Shown here piece by piece: positions 52,967-61,662 of a stretch of DNA of 64,000 nucleotides. The notes under the pieces were generated by a model, which was not told where the DNA came from, did not search any database, and saw nothing but the letters and a program-made list of their open reading frames with translations. The stretch's first letter is position 1; each line of letters opens with the position of its first letter. Source of the DNA: Alphaproteobacteria bacterium (GTDB taxonomy: Bacteria; Pseudomonadota; Alphaproteobacteria; Micropepsales; Micropepsaceae); the NCBI GenBank assembly GCA_017308475.1, contig JAFKEU010000004.1:579226-643225 (forward strand), written 5' to 3'. The position numbers and the translations under genes are program-made.

Positions 52967-54526
52967 ATGGATTTTGACAGGCTGATCGCCCAACTGCCGG
53001 AAAAGAAGGCGGCGATCCATACGCTCGAACGCGGCAAGGCCGTACGGCGCCCTTATGCCGCGCTGGCCGGCGATGTCGCCCGCGTGAAGGCGCAGTTGTT
53101 GGCCTGGGGCGTAAGGCCCAGAAACCGCGTCGGCATCTATGCGCCCAACTCCTATGACTGGCTGGTGCACGACCTGGCCCTGATCGAGATCGGCGCCATC
53201 TCGGTTCCCTTCACAGACGACTTTGCGGGATCGGTGAATGAAGAGCTGCTTGACCGCTATGACATCGCGCTTCTGTTGATTTCCAGAAATCATGCCCGCC
53301 TGTTCCCGCAGCGCCCGGCGCATGTGGCATTCATGGACGGGGACAATGCCGCGGTATCGGCACTGGAGCGGGCCGCCGCGGACGATGCCGACCTGGAGGA
53401 TCAGTTCAGCCTGGTCTTCTCGTCCGGATCGGCCGGTGGCTTGAAGGGCCTGGTGATCAGCCGCAAGGGCGCGGCCAGCACACTGCCGCCGATCGTCGAG
53501 GCCATCGGCATCCGTGACGACGACCGGCTGCTGATGTTTCTTCCGATGTCGAACTTCCAGCAGCGCAACATGTGCTATGCCGCACTTTGGCGCGACATCG
53601 ATATCATCATCACCGACTATACCCAGCTGTTCAACGCGATGCGGCTGCTGCAACCCACCGTGCTGGTCGCACCGCCAGTGCTCTACCAGATGGTGTATGC
53701 CGATTTCGAAAAGCAGTCGGCCGTGCGGCGCGCCCTGCGGACTGGCGTGGGCAGGCTTCTGTCACTTGTGCCCGGCCCCGACCGGCGCCTGGCGCTGGCC
53801 CGCCGGCTTCTGAGGCCCCTGCACGACCAGTTCGGCGGACGCATGCGCGTGCTGGTCACCGGCATGGCACCGATCCGGCGCAACGTCAGCGCCTTCTTCC
53901 GGAACATGCAGCTTCCCCTGTGTGAATCCTACGGCATGGTGGAGTCGGGATCACTGACCTTCCGGCCGGCCCATTCGCGCAAGGACGGGTCGGTGGGGCG
54001 GACCCTGCCCGGCGTAGAACTGCACTTCGCGCCGGACGGCGAGATCATCGTCCAACGCGACAACCCGCTGACACTGCGCTACTTCCAGTGCGCCGGCGGC
54101 GAGAATGAACGCACCTTCGTGGGCGAAAAGAAAGTGGCAACCGGCGATATCGGCCGCATGGATGTCGATGGCGATGTCTTCCTGCTGGGACGCAAGAAGG
54201 AATTGATCGTAACACCCGGCGGCTACAAGGTGCACCCGGAAATCATCGAGCAGGAAGTCAACCGCAGTCCCGATGTCGCCCATTCGGTGATCTTCCTGAA
54301 GCAGGGCGCCAACTTCCTGACTTGTGTGATCGACCTGTGTCCGCCGGATGACGATGCGGCGCGGGCCCGCGTGAAAAAGCATATCGAGGGGCTTTCCTCC
54401 ACCCGCAAGGCGGCGCAATTCGTCGAGGTCATCTTCGCCGGCGAGGCGTTCAGCCGCGAAAACGGGCTGCTGCGCCCGAACCTGAAGATCGACCGGCGGG
54501 CAATCGAGGCGCGCTATGGGCGTTGA
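52967..54526 (+). CDS. AMP-forming acyl-CoA/acyl-ACP synthetase-like ligase
   Basis: 519 residues from ATG 52967. Adenylation motifs in order: SSGSAGGLKG (phosphate loop, variant of TSGTTGxPKG), CESYGMVESG, GDIGRMDVDGDVFLLGRKKELIVTPGGYKVHPE, and the C-terminal catalytic Lys in LRPNLKIDRRAIEARYG. The overall pattern is of long-chain acyl-CoA/ACP synthetases rather than amino-acid-activating A domains. It may load an acyl group on the nearby carrier protein. The 249-bp gap to the GNAT gene holds no convincing gene; a short hairpin (AGCCG-gaaca-CGGCT) lies about 25 bp before the start. Confidence 0.85.
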   Translation: MDFDRLIAQLPEKKAAIHTLERGKAVRRPYAALAGDVARVKAQLLAWGVRPRNRVGIYAPNSYDWLVHDLALIEIGAISVPFTDDFAGSVNEELLDRYDIALLLISRNHARLFPQRPAHVAFMDGDNAAVSALERAAADDADLEDQFSLVFSSGSAGGLKGLVISRKGAASTLPPIVEAIGIRDDDRLLMFLPMSNFQQRNMCYAALWRDIDIIITDYTQLFNAMRLLQPTVLVAPPVLYQMVYADFEKQSAVRRALRTGVGRLLSLVPGPDRRLALARRLLRPLHDQFGGRMRVLVTGMAPIRRNVSAFFRNMQLPLCESYGMVESGSLTFRPAHSRKDGSVGRTLPGVELHFAPDGEIIVQRDNPLTLRYFQCAGGENERTFVGEKKVATGDIGRMDVDGDVFLLGRKKELIVTPGGYKVHPEIIEQEVNRSPDVAHSVIFLKQGANFLTCVIDLCPPDDDAARARVKKHIEGLSSTRKAAQFVEVIFAGEAFSRENGLLRPNLKIDRRAIEARYGR

Positions 54527-54573
54527 GCGCAATCGAGTGAAGCACACAGCGGTTAGCTCGTAGATTGCTCATT

Positions 54574-56136
54574 CTATTCGGCCGCCGGCATGGCGGCGCC
54601 AGACGCGGGGCGGTGGCACAGCCATGCCAGCGCCACCAGCCCGATGCACAGCCATGCCGAAAGGGTGAAGACGTCCAGCGAGGCCAGAAGATAGGCCTGG
54701 CCTACCATGCCGCGCGTTATCGCTGCCTTGGCCGCCATGTCCTCAAGCCCCAGCGCTCTCAGGGCAGCGAGCGCCGCATTGAACTGGGGCGCATAGGCCG
54801 TGGTGACGTCGGCCAGCCGGCTCTGGTGCAGTGCTTCGCGATTGTCCCATAGTGTGGTGACGATGGACGCGGCGAAACCCGAGCCGATGATGCGCACGAA
54901 ATTGGCCAGGCCCGAGGCATCGGGGATGCGCTCCTGGGGCAGCCCGTCCAGAATGATTATCACCAGGGCGATGAAGAAGGAGGCCGAAGCGATGCCCTGC
55001 ACCATCAGGGGGACCGCGATGGCAAAGAAGCTGGCATCATTGGTCAACCCCGCGCGCAGGAAATACGAAGCCGCCGCCGCCGCGAAGGATATGCTGGCGA
55101 CAAGCCGTGCGTCGGTGCGCGCCATCAGGCCCGCGGCAACAGGTGTCAGAAGCACGGCCACTGCGCCGGTCGGCGCCGACACCAGCCCCGCCCATGTCGC
55201 CGTGTAGCCGAGCTGGGTCTGCAGCCACAGCGGCATCAGGATCATGTTGGCGAAAAACACGCCATTGCCCAGGCAGAATATGATCGTGCCCAGTGCGAAA
55301 TTGCGGTTCTTGAACAACGACAGATCGACGATCGGATGCTCTTCGGTCAGCTCCCATATCAGAAAGGCGATGAAGCCGATTGCAGCGATGACGCAAAGTG
55401 CCAGGATGTGCGGCGAATCCCACCAGCCGGCATTCCTGCCCGTATCCAGCACCACCTGAAGTGATCCGGCCCAGACGATCAGGAGGGCAAGCCCGACCGT
55501 GTCAATGGGCAGCTTGCGAACCTGGGTCTCGCGCGTGCGCAGCATGGTCCAGCAGACCATGCCGACCGCAAGCCCCACCGGCACATTGATCAGGAATATC
55601 CAGCCCCAATGCCAGGAATCGGAGATATAGCCGCCCAGGATCGGGCCGCAGATCGGCGCCACCAGGGTGGTGATCGACCAGATGCCCAGCGCGGTTGCGC
55701 GCCGCGCCTGCGGGAAGATCGACAGCATCAGCGCCTGCGATCCAGGAATCATCGGCCCGGACACCGCGCCCTGCAGAGCCCGGAAGAACACCAGTGACGG
55801 AAGGCTCCAGGCGACGCCGCACAGAAAGGACGCGGCCGTGAAGGCCAGCACCGATACGGCGAAGGTCCTGACCACGCCATAGCGGTTCATCAGCCAGCCG
55901 GTCAGCGGCACCCCAATGCCGTTTGCCACGGTGAAGGAGGTGATCACCCAGGTCGCCTGGTCGGTGGAAGCGCCCAGGTTGCCGGCGATGGTGGGCAGGG
56001 AGACATTGGCGATGGTGACATCGAGCACCTGCATGAAGGTGCCCAGGGCCAGCGCCGTGGCGGCAGCCCACAGGGCCGGACCATGCATCGGGCCGGCTTC
56101 GGCGCCCTCGCGGGCCATGACGCCGGCGATGCTCAC
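54574..56136 (-). CDS. DHA2-family drug/toxin efflux MFS (EmrB-like)
   Basis: 520 residues, about 14 hydrophobic segments. Start is a GTG at 56136 (AAGGGCG upstream; GTGA overlaps the stop of the HlyD gene); an ATG at 56118 is possible. Family signs: LGTFMQVLDVTIANVSLPTIAGNLGASTDQATWVITSF, NRYGVVRTF, FRALQGAVSGPMIPGSQALMLSIFPQARRATALGIW and GPILGGYISDSWHWGWIFLINVPVG. Inner-membrane pump of the tripartite system; the third gene of the operon. Confidence 0.93.
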   Translation of the reverse strand: MSIAGVMAREGAEAGPMHGPALWAAATALALGTFMQVLDVTIANVSLPTIAGNLGASTDQATWVITSFTVANGIGVPLTGWLMNRYGVVRTFAVSVLAFTAASFLCGVAWSLPSLVFFRALQGAVSGPMIPGSQALMLSIFPQARRATALGIWSITTLVAPICGPILGGYISDSWHWGWIFLINVPVGLAVGMVCWTMLRTRETQVRKLPIDTVGLALLIVWAGSLQVVLDTGRNAGWWDSPHILALCVIAAIGFIAFLIWELTEEHPIVDLSLFKNRNFALGTIIFCLGNGVFFANMILMPLWLQTQLGYTATWAGLVSAPTGAVAVLLTPVAAGLMARTDARLVASISFAAAAASYFLRAGLTNDASFFAIAVPLMVQGIASASFFIALVIIILDGLPQERIPDASGLANFVRIIGSGFAASIVTTLWDNREALHQSRLADVTTAYAPQFNAALAALRALGLEDMAAKAAITRGMVGQAYLLASLDVFTLSAWLCIGLVALAWLCHRPASGAAMPAAE

Positions 56137-57293
56137 GGCGCCCTTGCGCTGTTCTCGGAGATGATCTTCTTCACCTGCGCGTCGATGGTGGCGGCCGCCT
56201 CATCGCCGGTATCGGCACGCATGGACTTAGCGGCCATGCCCGCGACCAGCGGGCCCGAGGTATCGCGCACAGCCACATCCACCGACACCGACAGGCCCAC
56301 GCGCAGGGGATGTGCCTTCACTTCCGCAGGGTCGAGCGCGATGCGCACCGGCACCCGCTGGACAATCTTGATCCAGTTGCCGCTGGCATTCTGCGGCGGC
56401 AGTATGGCAAAGGCGCTGCCGGTCCCCGCCCCGAGCCCGGAGACATGGCCATGATAAATCACGCTGCTGCCATAGATGTCGGTCGTCACCGCCGCTTTCT
56501 GGCCGACACGCATGTCCGACAGCTGCACTTCCTTGAAATTGGCGTCGATCCACACAGCGTCCAGCGGCACAACGGCCATCAGCGGCGTGCCGGCGCTGAC
56601 GTGCTGGCCAACCTGCACCGTGCGCTGGGCGATGACGCCACCGACAGGCGCCACCACCTTCATGTGCGCCAGCACCAGCGCGGCGGATTTGAGGTCGGCG
56701 ATGGCGGCCAGCACTTCGGGATTGTGTGCGACGTCGGCGCCGGCGATGGATGTCTGGGCCTGGTCCAGTCCGCTCTGCGCCGCGTTGACCGCGGCCTGGG
56801 CGGTGTCCATCGCCTCGCGGGCATGGGCCAGTTCCTCACCCGACACAGCGCCCTTCATGGCTGCCTTGCGGCGGTCGTAATCGCTCTTGGCTTGGTCCAG
56901 CGTGACTTCGGCCTGGGCCAACTGGGCGCGATAGGTGTCGGCGCCAGCGAAATTGCCGCGCACCGCGCGCACCGCCCGTGCCAACCGGGCCTCCGCCGCC
57001 TCCAGCTTCACCCGGGCGGTGGCCGGATCCATCTCGACCAGAAGCTGCCCGCGCCTGACCTGTTGGGTGTTGTCGGCATGAAGCGCCATCACGGTGGCGT
57101 TCTCGCGGGCCGTTACCGCCACAATGTTGCCCGCCACATAAGCGTCGTCGGTGGTTTCATGGAAGCGGCCCACCAGCAGCCACCAGGCGCCATAGCTCAG
57201 ACCGCAAAGAAGGACAAAGACCACCAGCGCCAGCAAGCAGGCGCGGCGGCGGGCAGCCCGTGCTGCAGGATCGCGTGTCAGGAGATCGCTCAT
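56133..57293 (-). CDS. HlyD/EmrA-family membrane-fusion protein
   Basis: 386 residues. N-terminal anchor (RRRACLLALVVFVLLCGLSYGAWWLLVG, about 15-42), then a biotinyl-lipoyl-like part (TTDDAYVAGNIVAVTARENATV), a coiled-coil hairpin (about 90-200: VKLEAAEARLARAVRAVRG, LAQAEVTLDQAKSDYDRRKA), and the second half of the barrel (VVAPVGGVIAQRTVQVGQHVSAGTPLMAVVPLDAVWIDANFKE). It links the DHA2 pump to the outer-membrane channel. ATGA overlap with the NodT gene and GTGA overlap with the pump gene. Confidence 0.94.
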   Translation of the reverse strand: MSDLLTRDPAARAARRRACLLALVVFVLLCGLSYGAWWLLVGRFHETTDDAYVAGNIVAVTARENATVMALHADNTQQVRRGQLLVEMDPATARVKLEAAEARLARAVRAVRGNFAGADTYRAQLAQAEVTLDQAKSDYDRRKAAMKGAVSGEELAHAREAMDTAQAAVNAAQSGLDQAQTSIAGADVAHNPEVLAAIADLKSAALVLAHMKVVAPVGGVIAQRTVQVGQHVSAGTPLMAVVPLDAVWIDANFKEVQLSDMRVGQKAAVTTDIYGSSVIYHGHVSGLGAGTGSAFAILPPQNASGNWIKIVQRVPVRIALDPAEVKAHPLRVGLSVSVDVAVRDTSGPLVAGMAAKSMRADTGDEAAATIDAQVKKIISENSARAP

Positions 57294-58717
57294 GGCGCGG
57301 CACTCGCTTGGACGGAAGAGGGTTGCGCCGAGGAAACGCCGCCGCCCACCGACAGAAGCAGGGTGACGCGCCCGATCGCGTTTTGCGCGACCAGCGCGGC
57401 CATCTGGCGGCGCGCATCCAGCAGCGTGGCTTCAGCAGTCAGCATCGGAATCTGGCCGGACAGGCCCAGGCGGTAGCGTTCCTCAGCCAGCTTCAACGCA
57501 TGATCGGCGCTGTTCAGTGCCGTCTGCTGCTGACCCCGCTGATGGGTAAGACTTTTCACGTCGGTCATGGCATCGGCGGTCTGGCGGATCGCCGACAGCA
57601 CCGTCTGGTTGTAATCGGCCACCGCCAAGTCCAGTTCGGCGGTCGCATCGGCGTATTGGGCGCGAATTTTTCCGGCATCGAAGACAGGCAGATGGATTGC
57701 CGGCCCCGCGCCGAATGTCAGAGCGTCCCCGCCGAACAGGTTGGACAGACCCACGGACTGGAAACCCAGGGCCGCGGCCAGGTTGATGTTGGGATAGAAG
57801 TCGGCCTGGGCGGCATCGCGGCCGCGCGTCGCCGCGGTGATGCGCGCCCGCGCCGCCAGAATGTCGGGCCGGCGCGACAGAAGATCGGCGGGCAAGGCGG
57901 CAGGCAAGGGAAGCACCGCATCGAGTTTCGCCGTGGGCCGCGCGATGGAGTCGTAGGCCGCTGCCCCCTGCCCTGTCAGCGCCGCCAGCGCATGCACAAG
58001 CTTGTCGCGCCGGGCCTTCGCGCGCATCACGTCAATGCGTGCCATTGCCAGCAAGGAGCGTGCCTGTTCCAGCGCCGCGTCGTTCTCCAGGCCCGCGCCG
58101 ACGCGGCTCTGGGTGAGGTTCAGGATGGTCTGGCGTTCCTTCACCGCCTGCCCGGCGATGTCGATATCCTGCCAGGCCTGCATCAGTCCGACATAGATCT
58201 GGGCGAAGCTGCCGGCCAGCGCCAGGCGGGCGGCGTCAGCATCCAGCGCAGCCGCTTCGGACGTGCCGCGCGCCTTGTCAATCAGCGCCGCCTGCTTGCC
58301 CCAGAAATCCAGCGACCAGTTCAGATTGGCCGCCACATTGCTGTCCCAGAACCAGCCTCCGGCATAGGGCTTGGGGATCACATAGGCATCGGACAGCAGC
58401 CTGCGCTGCGCCGAACCATCCAGCGTCACCTGCGGATAGCTGTCGGCGCGCGCGGCCGCCAGGTCCGACTGCGCGGCGCGAATGCGGGCGAGCGCGGCGG
58501 CAAGCGTGGGATTGCCCTTGTCCAGAAGCGCGGCCAGCCGGTCCGCCTGAGGATCGCCGAAGGCCTTCCACCAGCCTGGTCCGGGGCTCGGCGCGGCTTC
58601 GCGGCCCAGCCCCAGCGTGGCGGGCGCGATTTCCTGGACTTGGGGCGTCGTATCGGGCGCACTGACGCAGCCGCCCAATAGCGACGCGGCAAGAAGCGCG
58701 GTCCACAGCCCTTTCAT
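57290..58717 (-). CDS. NodT-family outer-membrane efflux lipoprotein
   Basis: 475 residues from ATG 58717 (GAGGAACG four bases upstream). Lipobox at the N-terminus (AASLLGGCVSAP, Cys about 17). Then the TolC-like repeats: PSPGPGWWKAFGDPQADRLAALLDKGNP, LAAALARIRAAQSDLAAARADSYPQVTLDGSAQR, and the second copy near LLSRRPDILAARARITAATRGRDAAQADFYPNINLAAALGF. It forms the outer-membrane channel for the EmrAB-like pump. The start lies 14 bp beyond the operator-like palindromes (58731-58766). Confidence 0.94.
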   Translation of the reverse strand: MKGLWTALLAASLLGGCVSAPDTTPQVQEIAPATLGLGREAAPSPGPGWWKAFGDPQADRLAALLDKGNPTLAAALARIRAAQSDLAAARADSYPQVTLDGSAQRRLLSDAYVIPKPYAGGWFWDSNVAANLNWSLDFWGKQAALIDKARGTSEAAALDADAARLALAGSFAQIYVGLMQAWQDIDIAGQAVKERQTILNLTQSRVGAGLENDAALEQARSLLAMARIDVMRAKARRDKLVHALAALTGQGAAAYDSIARPTAKLDAVLPLPAALPADLLSRRPDILAARARITAATRGRDAAQADFYPNINLAAALGFQSVGLSNLFGGDALTFGAGPAIHLPVFDAGKIRAQYADATAELDLAVADYNQTVLSAIRQTADAMTDVKSLTHQRGQQQTALNSADHALKLAEERYRLGLSGQIPMLTAEATLLDARRQMAALVAQNAIGRVTLLLSVGGGVSSAQPSSVQASAAP

Positions 58718-58730
58718 CGTTCCTCGGCGT

Positions 58731-58766
58731 CCGAATCGCGCGATTCGGCTCCGAATCCTGGGATTC
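58731..58766. promoter_or_regulatory. Two tandem palindromes, probable repressor operator of the efflux operon
   Basis: First site: CCGAATCGCGCGATTCGG (58731-58748), 18 bp, perfectly symmetric. Second site: GAATCCTGGGATTC (58753-58766), perfectly symmetric arms of 6 with a TG centre. Both use the half-site GAATC/GATTC. The centres (58739.5 and 58759.5) are 20 bp apart, about two helical turns. They lie directly upstream of the ribosome site of the first efflux gene, where a TetR- or MarR-type repressor would block transcription. No such regulator is encoded in the window. Confidence 0.65.
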
Positions 58767-58851
58767 TGATGGTTAATTTTGTGGAAAGGCCGACCGGAAA
58801 GCGTTAACGACACGCCCGTTCTGGATCGGTTTGCGGTTTTATTTCAACGGC

Positions 58852-60213
58852 TTACTGCGGAGTAAGCTTCAGCAGGCGCGAAGTCGGCGGGGTGTTGTCG
58901 CTGATTGCGGTACCGCCGCTGTCGGTCAGCACATAGACGCTCCCGTCCGGTCCCGTCCGCACATCGCGGATTCGGCTCTTCAGGTCCGTCAGCATCGCTT
59001 CCTCATTCACCACCCTGCCGTCCTTCAGCGTCAGGCGCGACAGCATCCGTCCGTTGAGCATGCCGACAAAGACACTGTCCTTCCAGGCGGGATTGGCGCC
59101 TGTATAGAAGGCCAGGCCCGAGGGCGCGGTAGAGGGCGACCAGTAATAGACCGGCTGCTCCATCCCCGGCCGGGCGCTGGCGCCGTCGCCCACCGGCCGG
59201 CCGCTATAATCGATGCCGTGGGTAATGCTGGGCCAGCCGTAATTGACGCCCTTTTTGATCAAGTTCAGCTCGTCGCCGCCGCGCGGGCCATGTTCGACTT
59301 CATAGAGATCGCCATCGGGCGCGAAGGCCAGGCCTTCGGGGCTGCGCAGGCCATAAGCCCAGATTTCCGGCAACGCCTTGATGCCCGGCTCGGCGATGGT
59401 CTTGCCGGTGAAGGGATTGTCCGGCGCGGGCTTGCCGTCCCTGGTGATGCGGATGACCTTGCCCAGATGGGTATCCAGCACCTGCGCCACACCCCAGGGC
59501 CGCACTCCGGCATTGTCGCGGTCGCCGATCGCGACATAGAGATAGCCGTCGCGGCCTACCGCGATGCGACCACCGCTCTTGGTGCCCGCCGCGAGTGTGG
59601 TGTCGTTGGGAAACAGCGGCATGGTCTGCATCAGCACCTTTACGTCCCGCAGCGCGCCCGCCCTCCGATCCAGCACGGCGCGGGCGACGGCCGTGTTGCC
59701 CACGATCTTTTCGTCATAGGTGAAGTAGGTGAAGTAGATCGTATTGTTGCGCGCGAAATCGCTGTCCAGCACGACGTCCAGCAGGCCGGTCTGAGGCGTG
59801 GCGACATGAAGCTGGTCGAGGCCGGCCAGCGGTGCGGACAGCGATCCATCCTTGCCCACGATGCGAAAAGCGCCGGGCAGGCGCTCGGTCACCAGCACGT
59901 CTCCATCGGGCAGGATCGCCGCCGCCCAGGGCGCATGCAGCGCGCCGGTCATCTCGGTGACCGTGAAATCGGTGGGATGGTGATAGGGCGCGCGGGTCTG
60001 CTGCGGGAAGAGCGGCTGGTCGCCCTTCTTTTCCGGCGCGCGATTGTCGATGGGCTGGCCTTCTACCGCCAGATAGGTCGGCGTGCGCGGCAGGCCGCTG
60101 TTCGCGCGCGGCGTGTCGGGCGTGGGATGGGGTGGCGCGGCCGGGGTCTGGGCCGGCGCCGAAACCGGAAGCAGGACCGCGCCCAGAAGCAGCGCAAGAT
60201 GAAAGCGTTTCAT
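58852..60213 (-). CDS. Periplasmic PQQ-dependent sugar dehydrogenase (Asd/YliI family)
   Basis: 453 residues from ATG 60213 (GGTGGGGG upstream). Signal peptide (KRFHLALLLGAVLLPVSAPAQ), Pro-rich linker, and a propeller domain with LHAPWAAAILPDGDVLVTER, VAIGDRDNAG, YGLRSPEGLAFAPDG and EVEHGPRGGDELNLIKKGVNYGWP. It is closely related to the enzyme at 34003-35277, including a shared NRAPEKKGDQPLFPQQTRAP segment, so the two are likely paralogues. It is separated by 134 bp from the efflux operon and by 86 bp from the antiporter, all on the minus strand. Confidence 0.9.
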   Translation of the reverse strand: MKRFHLALLLGAVLLPVSAPAQTPAAPPHPTPDTPRANSGLPRTPTYLAVEGQPIDNRAPEKKGDQPLFPQQTRAPYHHPTDFTVTEMTGALHAPWAAAILPDGDVLVTERLPGAFRIVGKDGSLSAPLAGLDQLHVATPQTGLLDVVLDSDFARNNTIYFTYFTYDEKIVGNTAVARAVLDRRAGALRDVKVLMQTMPLFPNDTTLAAGTKSGGRIAVGRDGYLYVAIGDRDNAGVRPWGVAQVLDTHLGKVIRITRDGKPAPDNPFTGKTIAEPGIKALPEIWAYGLRSPEGLAFAPDGDLYEVEHGPRGGDELNLIKKGVNYGWPSITHGIDYSGRPVGDGASARPGMEQPVYYWSPSTAPSGLAFYTGANPAWKDSVFVGMLNGRMLSRLTLKDGRVVNEEAMLTDLKSRIRDVRTGPDGSVYVLTDSGGTAISDNTPPTSRLLKLTPQ

Positions 60214-60299
60214 GTTTCCCCCACCTTCAATTTTGGGGATCATGTCACCAAGCGGGAGTCTTCAAAAGACCATGTCCCCGCTGCGCTGCAGCAATAGTC

Positions 60300-61511
60300 T
60301 CAGGACCGCAGGCCCAGCACTTTGAGCAGGGCGGGCATTGTCAGGCCTTGCACCAGAACGGAAAAAGCCACCACCGCGAAAGTGGCGATCACAACCCCGT
60401 CACGCAAGGGCAGGACCGCCGGCAGCGACAGGCACAGCGCCAGGGCCAGTGCTCCGCGCAAGCCGCCCCACCACAACACATGCTGCTGTTCCAAGGGGAT
60501 CCGCCAACGGGTGCGCGCAAAAAGCGCACTGAGCGGATAAACCGTGGCGGCTCGGCCCAGCAGCGCGAGCACCACCGCAATCGCCAGCATGCCGTAGCCC
60601 ACCTCGGCGAAGGGGATGCGGCCGACCGCCAGGCCGATCAGCAGAAACACAAAGGAATTGGCGATGAAGGCCAGAAACTCCCAGAATTCCAGCACGAAGA
60701 CGCGCGCCTGGCGCGACAGGCCCCAGCGCCACCGCCCCTCACCCCGCAGGCCCACGCCGCCCATCAGCAGGCCGGCTGAGACCGTGGCGAGCACGCCGGA
60801 GAGATGGAAACGCTCTGCCAGCAGGAATGCCCCATAAGCCGCCACACAGGTGACCGCCGTCTCGATCAGATGGTCGCGGGTACGTCCGGCGACCAAAAGC
60901 GCCGTGCCCCCCACGCCGAAGCCGATAACAATGCCACCGCCGGAAATGCGCAGCAGGTCCAAAAGCGCGGTACCGGCGCCAGTGGCGTGGCCCTGGACCC
61001 AACTGAGCGCAAGGCCGAAGAACACCGCCGCCACGCCGTCATTGAAAAGACTTTCCGTTTCCACCAGCAAGCGCAGTCGCCCACCCATGCCCAGATCCTT
61101 GAACATGGCGATCACCGCCACCGGATCGGTGGCCGCAATCAGCACGCCGAACATCAGCGCCGCCGGCAACGGCCAGTGCAGCAGAAGCGTCATGCCGGCG
61201 CAGACGACCGCGGCGGATATCGCAACCCCCCAGATGCTGAGCACCAGTATCGGCACATCGTCGCGGCGAAGCTCGCTCCAGTGGATGTTGAGCGCGGCCT
61301 CGAACAGAAGCGGGGGCAGGATGATATCGAAGATGATGTCGTGGGTCAGCGCCAGATTCGTGTCGATGCGCAGGAAGGCCATGCCCATTCCCGCCATCAC
61401 CAGACCGACCGTGTAGGGCAGCTTGAGGCGGCGCGCCAGCACGCCGACCAGGATTGCGACAACCAGCAGGTCAAGCGTATTTGCGATAAGGGCGTCGATG
61501 CCTGAGGCCAT
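60300..61511 (-). CDS. CPA1-family Na+/H+ antiporter
   Basis: 403 residues, about 12 hydrophobic segments, N-terminal TLDLLVVAILVGVLARRLKLPYTVGLVMAGM. Cation-binding motifs are ILPPLLFEAALNIHWSEL, GVLIAATDPVAVIAMFKDLG (the TDP region) and ESLFNDGVAAVFFGLAL (the ND pair of CPA1). Exchanges cytoplasmic Na+ for H+. There is no long cytoplasmic regulatory C-terminus, unlike many CPA1 proteins of 500+ residues. Confidence 0.9.
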   Translation of the reverse strand: MASGIDALIANTLDLLVVAILVGVLARRLKLPYTVGLVMAGMGMAFLRIDTNLALTHDIIFDIILPPLLFEAALNIHWSELRRDDVPILVLSIWGVAISAAVVCAGMTLLLHWPLPAALMFGVLIAATDPVAVIAMFKDLGMGGRLRLLVETESLFNDGVAAVFFGLALSWVQGHATGAGTALLDLLRISGGGIVIGFGVGGTALLVAGRTRDHLIETAVTCVAAYGAFLLAERFHLSGVLATVSAGLLMGGVGLRGEGRWRWGLSRQARVFVLEFWEFLAFIANSFVFLLIGLAVGRIPFAEVGYGMLAIAVVLALLGRAATVYPLSALFARTRWRIPLEQQHVLWWGGLRGALALALCLSLPAVLPLRDGVVIATFAVVAFSVLVQGLTMPALLKVLGLRS

Positions 61512-61662
61512 GGGGCCTTATAGGGCAGGCCCGAGCCCCTCACCAGCAAAAGCGGCGCCATTCATTCCATTCGGCGAGTGCCAACCTGCTGACCTGGCGG
61601 GTAGGCGTGCTGATGATACCGATGTTGTTTCCTTTCTGAAGGGCTCTTCTAGCCGGTGTCGA

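Noticed and set aside
52701..52985. 94-residue frame between the GNAT and ligase genes
   Set aside because: It begins in the GNAT gene tail and runs out of frame into the ligase start, has no ribosome site and no recognisable fold; treated as non-coding spacer.
54574..58717. Efflux operon as the dedicated exporter of the NRPS-like product
   Set aside because: The genes are adjacent, but the operon has its own palindromic control site and EmrAB-NodT-type pumps are generic; there is no sequence link beyond proximity.
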